Shown: positions 59,076 through 64,000 of the stretch, piece after piece | How positions within the stretch are numbered: the stretch's first letter is position 1 | Layout: each line of letters starts with the position of its first letter | NCBI RefSeq assembly: GCF_000208745.1 | Contig: NC_030851.1 | Location: 15,412,655-15,476,654 of the forward strand | Source: Theobroma cacao | Taxonomy: Eukaryota; Streptophyta; Magnoliopsida; Malvales; Malvaceae | Direction of reading: 5' to 3' | Length of the DNA: 64,000 nucleotides | Position numbers and translations under genes: made by a program | The notes under the pieces: model-generated | What the model saw: only the letters and a program-made list of their open reading frames with translations | Told to the model about the DNA's origin: nothing | The model's database searches: none

Positions 59076-60213
59076 ACTATATGTCTATGCAAATCATATT
59101 GAAGAAAGATTCATTAAGTTTGTGCTTTAATTTTGGCTACACATGGCTTATAGGTGTATGTCTACCCTATATGCAAATCAAACCACCTCATCAACTAAGT
59201 GTATTTGATCATATGCCATTTTATTCAAGGTCTACCTAATTCTCCTTTATCCAGGTTTAACCTAGGTTTTCAATTCAATCTAATTGGTGATCAGGCAATT
59301 AGAAGCATTAAGAATAGAATAAAATAAAAAACTTAAATCCATCAGACTTAAGTAAAAGAGAGATAAATAAATCAGACTACATATCCAGTTCAATCATAAT
59401 CTTAGATTAATGAATTAGTTCCCTATCAAGTCACACATCATCATCAAATAAAATTTAAACATTAAAAACAAAACAAAGAAAATGAGAGAATAAAAAAAGA
59501 TAGAAAAACTCAAAAATTGTATTCTTGATCTCCAAATGTCCTTGAATCCTTAAAATTTTTTTTAGCTTCAATGGCTTTGTGGCTTGACACTCAATTGTCA
59601 ATTTGTTGTTTCGTTATTTCCTTAAAAGTCCTCTGAAAAGTTATTTTTATAGGGTTTTGATGTTAGGCCAAGTTAGGTGAAGAAAGAAGTCAATTCCAAT
59701 CAAGCGTTCCTCATCAAACTACGTGGGCCGCGACTTGGACCATTTAAATAGCAAAAATCGTAATTAGTCTAGGACTACTATAGTACATCAACTTAAAAAA
59801 GATTTTTGACCATCTTCAAGGCCGAACTGGGAAAAGTAGTAAACATGAAAGTTGTAGCTTTATCTCTTATCTTTCCAATGGTCTAAGAATCACTTATTTC
59901 GAGCTTTGTAAAGTTATGACCGAAGTACCCAAATATGTGCAGTGGAAGTTTGCACCTTGAAATTGCTCTCCTTCTTCCACTAAAATTCTTTCTTCATTAA
60001 ACCTACAAAAGCACAAACACATCAATAACAACCTATCTTAACGACATTAACACCAAATTATTTATAAAATTAACTAAGATTATATTGATACACCTAAAAT
60101 AACTAATTTAAAATAATTAAATAATATCTTTTAATTTCTATGCATTACTACAAAAACTAAGCTAAATTACTATCAAAATTAAGCTCAAATAACTCTATAT
60201 CATAGAGTTATCA
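59076..60213 (-). repeat. Inner part of the Tat-like 3' LTR
   Basis: From 59215 on, this matches 62613-63616 nearly line for line (TTTTATTCAAGGTCTAC ... ATAGAGTTATCA). The end carries an AACTCTATA-ATAGAGTT inverted repeat. The stretch to the left has no counterpart in the right block. Confidence 0.7.
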
Positions 60214-62612
60214 CATCTCCAAACTTAATATTTTGCTAGTCCTTGAGCAAAACATAAAAAAGAAACTAACTTACGAAAATCAAATTCAATTAAAGAAAAC
60301 TAAAATAAATATAGTTACTACTACTATTAGAGATAAAGTGCACCAGTTCAATGATTCCCTATAATTTTCTCAAAAGTACATCTATCTATCATTAACTTAC
60401 AAAAAAATAAAGGCATCAGTCAAATTCATGTTTCAATTCCAATGCAAGTACAGTCTCAAATAGATTTTCGTGTGTGAGTGAAATCTTTTACCAAAAATAT
60501 CATGATATTCGGATGAGTTTGTGCTAACACAAATTTCAAGTTAGTACTAAAACTCCATAGGTTTACTTTTTATCTCTCTCTTCGCTAATGTAGACTAATA
60601 CAAAGCTAGGGATCAATAAGACTTTATAGAGCTTGTAATATATGGCTAGGGTTAAGGTAGGATACAAGATAATGATGTGCCTCAAATCACCTTAAGCACA
60701 TAATTATTCTAGGACTTATCTATAGAGCTCTATTTTCCTTCTCCAAGTACACCTTTTATTCCACATTTGAACTTTTCTTTTTTTTTCTTTTTCTCAACAC
60801 ATTTTTTTTCACAATTTCACAATTTTACACCCCCAAACTTATTTTCTTTGTATTATAGGTAATGGGGTGACTTTTAATATTTTGAACATTTGTTTTTCAC
60901 ATCAACATCACCTTTCCACCTTTTTCAACATTTAGCTCAATTTAAATTTCCTAAAACAATATGCATGCTTAGGAGTGAAGGTTGCAAAATTAGAAATTTT
61001 ATTTTAAGGCTAGCTCAATTATTATGTAGTTAAACAAAGAAAAGGGAAATTAAGCTCAAAGGGTATATTAAGAATAAAAATTTAATAAGGTAGGCTTTTT
61101 AGACTCAAACAGTCCAGAGATGGCCTAAATCATCTCCCTAACTAAGTGTTTCTTAGGATTTCGTCTCGAGAAAAAATCATGCAAATTCTAGAATTCATGA
61201 CATAATCTACAGTTCACATCAATATAAACTTTCTCTAGATATTCATAATAATTCAAAGTAAAGGATGTAGTACTCAAAATTGTGGAAATCACATCCTAAT
61301 AATGATACTTAACAAAAAACTTTAGCATGAATCTAAACAAAAACCTTATTCACAAAAAGCTAAGAATTAAAGATAATTAGTTATCATCAGTGGATAGAGA
61401 AATCATCGAAAACAATTGGCACAACTTTACTCTAGATTCCTAAAATTCTAATAAATAATAAATTCATTTACCAACTAATCGTAAATTATTTATAAATCAA
61501 GATAAACATGCAAACAAAATTAAATCTAAAACTTCCACAAAGTATTCATCACTAGAAAAATAAATCCACCCCCCTCAAACTTAAACTAAATTTTGTCCAC
61601 AATGTTAGAAAAAATAAAGAAAAGGTAAAGAATACTTCCTTAATGGTTGGATGAATCTAGTGAAGCTCTATTCCTCCTGTTCCTTATTGTCATCTTTTTC
61701 ATTCTCATTTCTAGGAGGAATGCTTTTTTTTACTACAAAAAGAAAATAAATAAAGATAAATGTAGAGAAATAAATAAATAAATAAAATAAAAAATAATTG
61801 AAAAGAAAATAGAGGGGTTTTATTAGGTAATGGCCTGCCATTTGTTGGCAACCCATATTAAGAAAGAGGGACGGGGCGTATGGGTTATGAGGAATGGGCT
61901 GCCCATTCATGGTAGCCCACAACAGGGGGGTTTATGGGGTAGTGGGCTGCCCCTTGTTGGCAGCCCACATTAGAGGGGGCTGTGGCCTGCCCCTTAGTAG
62001 GACCCGCAACCCATGTTTGCAAAAGTTACAGGGTCGTGGCCTTGTTGTGGGAACATCACAACTCTAGCAACCCTAATGGTTTTTTTTTTTAAATGTGGTG
62101 GGTCACCTAACGTTGGTAGCCCACAAAAGCACGAGGCCACGGTCGATGCCTAATGGGTGCCGCATCCCACGTTGTTGAAATCCGTGAGGCAGTGGCCATG
62201 CTTCACAGGAGCCACGGCCAACGTTTCTTTCGTTCTTGCTAGGCCGCGACCTCCCTTTAGGGAAGTCATGGCCTACCCCTTCCACTTTTTTTTTTGAATT
62301 TTTTTATACATTTTTTAATGTACCTACAAAATAAAAGACAATGTTACTAATTTAATAATTGAATAAAAAAATAATTAAAAGAAAATAAAAATAAAATAAT
62401 AAGTTAAAATGCTTGGGTTACCTCCTAAGAAACATTTTTTTATAGTCACTAGATTGACTAAGGCACCCTTTCCAATACTACTTTATAAGGTTTGAGACTT
62501 ACTTTATTCACCTTGACTACTCTGGTTAGCCCACTATAAATTTCAACAACATCATAAGGATGAATCTTTGCCACCTTGACAGTTTTCCCCCAATATGATT
62601 TAAGATTCCATA
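60214..62612 (-). other. Non-coding interior of the Tat-like element
   Basis: Starts with a PPT-like complement of AAGTTTGGAGAT. No polyprotein motifs. AT-rich except for a GC-rich hairpin cluster at 61830-62272. TGGGTTACCTCCTAAGAA (62413) resembles a phrase common in Tat interiors (from memory). Confidence 0.5.
61830..62272. repeat. Cluster of diverged hairpins around GGGCTGCC
   Basis: GTGGGCTGCC and GGCAGCCCAC form a perfect 10-bp stem with a 7-base loop at 61942-61968. Related imperfect stems lie at 61830-61855, 61894-61920, 62098-62124 and 62243-62272. GC-rich island in AT-rich surroundings. Confidence 0.8.
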
Positions 62613-63616
62613 CGCTATTTTATTCAAGGTCTACTAAATCTCCTTCGTTGAGGTTTAACCTAAGTTTCCAATTCAATCTAATTAGTGATCAGGCAATTAG
62701 AAACATTAAGAATAGAATAAAATAAAAAACTTAAATCTAGCAAATAGAAGTAACAGAGAGATAAATAAATCAGACTATATATTGAGTTCAATCATAATCT
62801 TAGATTAATGAATTAGTTCCCCATCAAGTCACACATCATCATCAAATAAAATTTAAACATTAAAAACAAAACTAAGAAAATAAGAGAATAAAAAAGATAA
62901 ACAAAAACTCAAGAATTGTATTCTTGATCTCCAAATCTCCTTGAATCCTTTAAATTCTTTTTAGCTTCAATGACTTTGTGGCTTGACTCTTAGTTGTCAA
63001 TTTGATGTTTTGTTTTTTCCTTAAAAGTCCTCCGGAAGGTTGTTTTTATAGGGCTTTAAAGTTAGGCTAAGTTAGGTGAAGAAAGAAGTCAATTCCAATC
63101 AGAATTCCTCATCAGACTATGTGGGCCGCGGCCTAGACTATTTAAATAGCAGAAATCATAATTGGTCTAGGACTGCTGCAGTATGTCAACTTTGATAAGA
63201 TTTTTTACCACCTTTCATGCCGAACTGGATAAAGTGGTAAACATGAAAGTTGTAGATTTTTCTCTTATCTTTCCAATGGTCTAAGAATAACTTCATTTGG
63301 AACTTTGTAAAGAGTGTTATGGCTGAAATACCAAAATATATGCAGTGGAAGTCTGCACCTTGAAATTGTTCTCCTTCATCTACTAAAATTCTTTCTTCAA
63401 TAAACCTACAAAAGCACAAATAAATCAATAACAACCTATATTAACCACATTAACACCAAATGAAGCATAAAATTAACTAAGATTAGATTGACTAACTTAA
63501 AATAACTAATTTAAAATAATTAAATAAAACTTACTAATTTCTATGCATTACTACAAGAACTAAGCTAAATGACTATCAAAATTAAGATCAAATAACTCTA
63601 TATTATAGAGTTATCA
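62613..63616 (-). repeat. Right LTR block of the Tat-like element
   Basis: Direct repeat of 59215-60213. Ends ATAGAGTTATCA at 63616. Left side lacks the LTR 3' part, so it is truncated. Confidence 0.75.
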
Positions 63617-63805
63617 AGAACCAGCCACCCCTTCTGGTTGCTGCCATTGGCGTCGCTCCATACTATAGCCAGCCATCGTTTCTTGCCTTCCTCTAATCAT
63701 TCTCAACAACAAGGTAAGCCCAATGAAAAATATGTTTGATTTTTATTTCTTGGTTGTTGGCTTTGTGAATAAAAGTAAGAAAGATAGAGAGAGGTTGAGA
63801 GATTA
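63617..63805. other. Short unassigned segment
   Basis: Between the Tat-like LTR and the last gypsy LTR. No ORF with recognisable motifs. Confidence 0.35.
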
Positions 63806-64000
63806 TGTCACGACCCGAAACTCCCCATCGAGCCCGTGACAACCGCCGCGAAGCCTCGACAAACATTCTTCACCCCGAATGTCGATCGAAACCTCACAAG
63901 GCTCTCGTATCAGCTTTCGCACTTCCCCGGTGAGCAATAGTTATCAAATAATCAAAATACGAAAGATTACAAATCATTTCCAAATCATAACATAACATAT
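63806..64000 (-). repeat. Tekay-type LTR, cut by window end
   Basis: TGTCACGACCCGAAACTCC and the following 190 bp match the starts of the LTRs at 48704 and 54800. Minus orientation. Confidence 0.85.

Larger units (their letters stand above)
37692..63616 (-). mobile_element. Tat-like Ty3/gypsy derivative, heavily interrupted
   Basis: The right LTR block 62613-63616 and the inner block 59215-60213 are direct repeats, both ending AACTCTATA-ATAGAGTTATCA. The sequence next to the inner LTR, complement of GCAAAATATTAAGTTTGGAG, is the polypurine tract style of Tat/Ogre elements (from memory). The outer left end (37692-38056, with GCAAGTATACGTATCAC) reads like the far end of a Tat LTR. The element has been entered by a LARD (38057-47667) and by a solo LTR (47689-59070). 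Flanks GCAAC and AGAAC match only partly. Interior 60214-62612 has no recognisable polyprotein. Confidence 0.5.

Noticed and set aside
62103..62285. 60-codon ORF in a GC-rich segment
   Set aside because: It is the hairpin cluster read through; no motif.
1..64000. tRNA, rRNA or other RNA genes
   Set aside because: No clover-leaf with A/B boxes or rRNA core seen by eye. The only tRNA-like matches are primer binding sites.

Overview
This window is repeat-dense nuclear DNA of a flowering plant, almost certainly a eudicot. It is AT-rich and has no operons or bacterial signals. Its dominant content is nested LTR retrotransposons primed by initiator tRNA-Met, plus two decayed exons of a plant short-chain dehydrogenase gene that still have spliceosomal borders. 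The repeat families would fit Malvaceae or a similar group, but I cannot name the species. I found no intact host gene. Nearly all coding sequence is retrotransposon-derived and broken by stops and frameshifts.

Layout, left to right. (1) 1-19418 is a Sirevirus-like Ty1/copia element on the minus strand: LTR 18417-19418, then gag, integrase, RT and RNase H down to 13455, then a palindrome-rich spacer, then a third ORF (ORF3). ORF3 is split by (2) a full-length Tekay/Del-type Ty3/gypsy chromovirus at 1494-12273. (3) 19419-20930 holds exon remnants of host genes: a coiled-coil/membrane protein and a DHRS4-like SDR. (4) Solo LTRs lie at 20931-23680 (perfect TATAC duplication) and 25496-27063 (perfect TCAAA duplication). 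(5) 27601 to about 37400 is a second Sirevirus-like element on the plus strand: LTR, gag, no pol, ORF3 and polypurine tracts. Its gag is interrupted by a 3152-bp chimeric LTR insertion that duplicated AATTA. (6) 37692-63616 is a Tat-like gypsy derivative, seen as two related ~1-kb blocks with a non-coding interior. Its left LTR hosts a LARD-like element with no recognisable genes (38057-47667) and a solo LTR (47689-59070, perfect AATTT duplication). That solo LTR in turn hosts an 8.2-kb Tekay-type element (48704-56932). (7) Another Tekay-type LTR begins at 63806 and runs off the end.

Three observations stand out. First, both copia elements carry, downstream of gag/pol and on the same strand, related copies of a third ORF resembling the uncharacterised 'putative plant transposon protein' family. 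In each element the spacer before ORF3 carries the same palindromic motif as that element's own LTR: TGTATCGATACA in one, TAGTCGAC/TAGTTGAC in the other. Second, the 8.2-kb Tekay derivative keeps one clean 255-codon ORF. It is a Gag from which the capsid core has been removed in frame, leaving the proline-rich N-terminus, the coiled coil and two zinc knuckles. Third, several LTR families carry arrays of perfect palindromes or hairpin-forming minisatellites.

The elements do not form a pathway. The window records successive insertions, mostly with recognisable target-site duplications, so relative ages can be read from the nesting.
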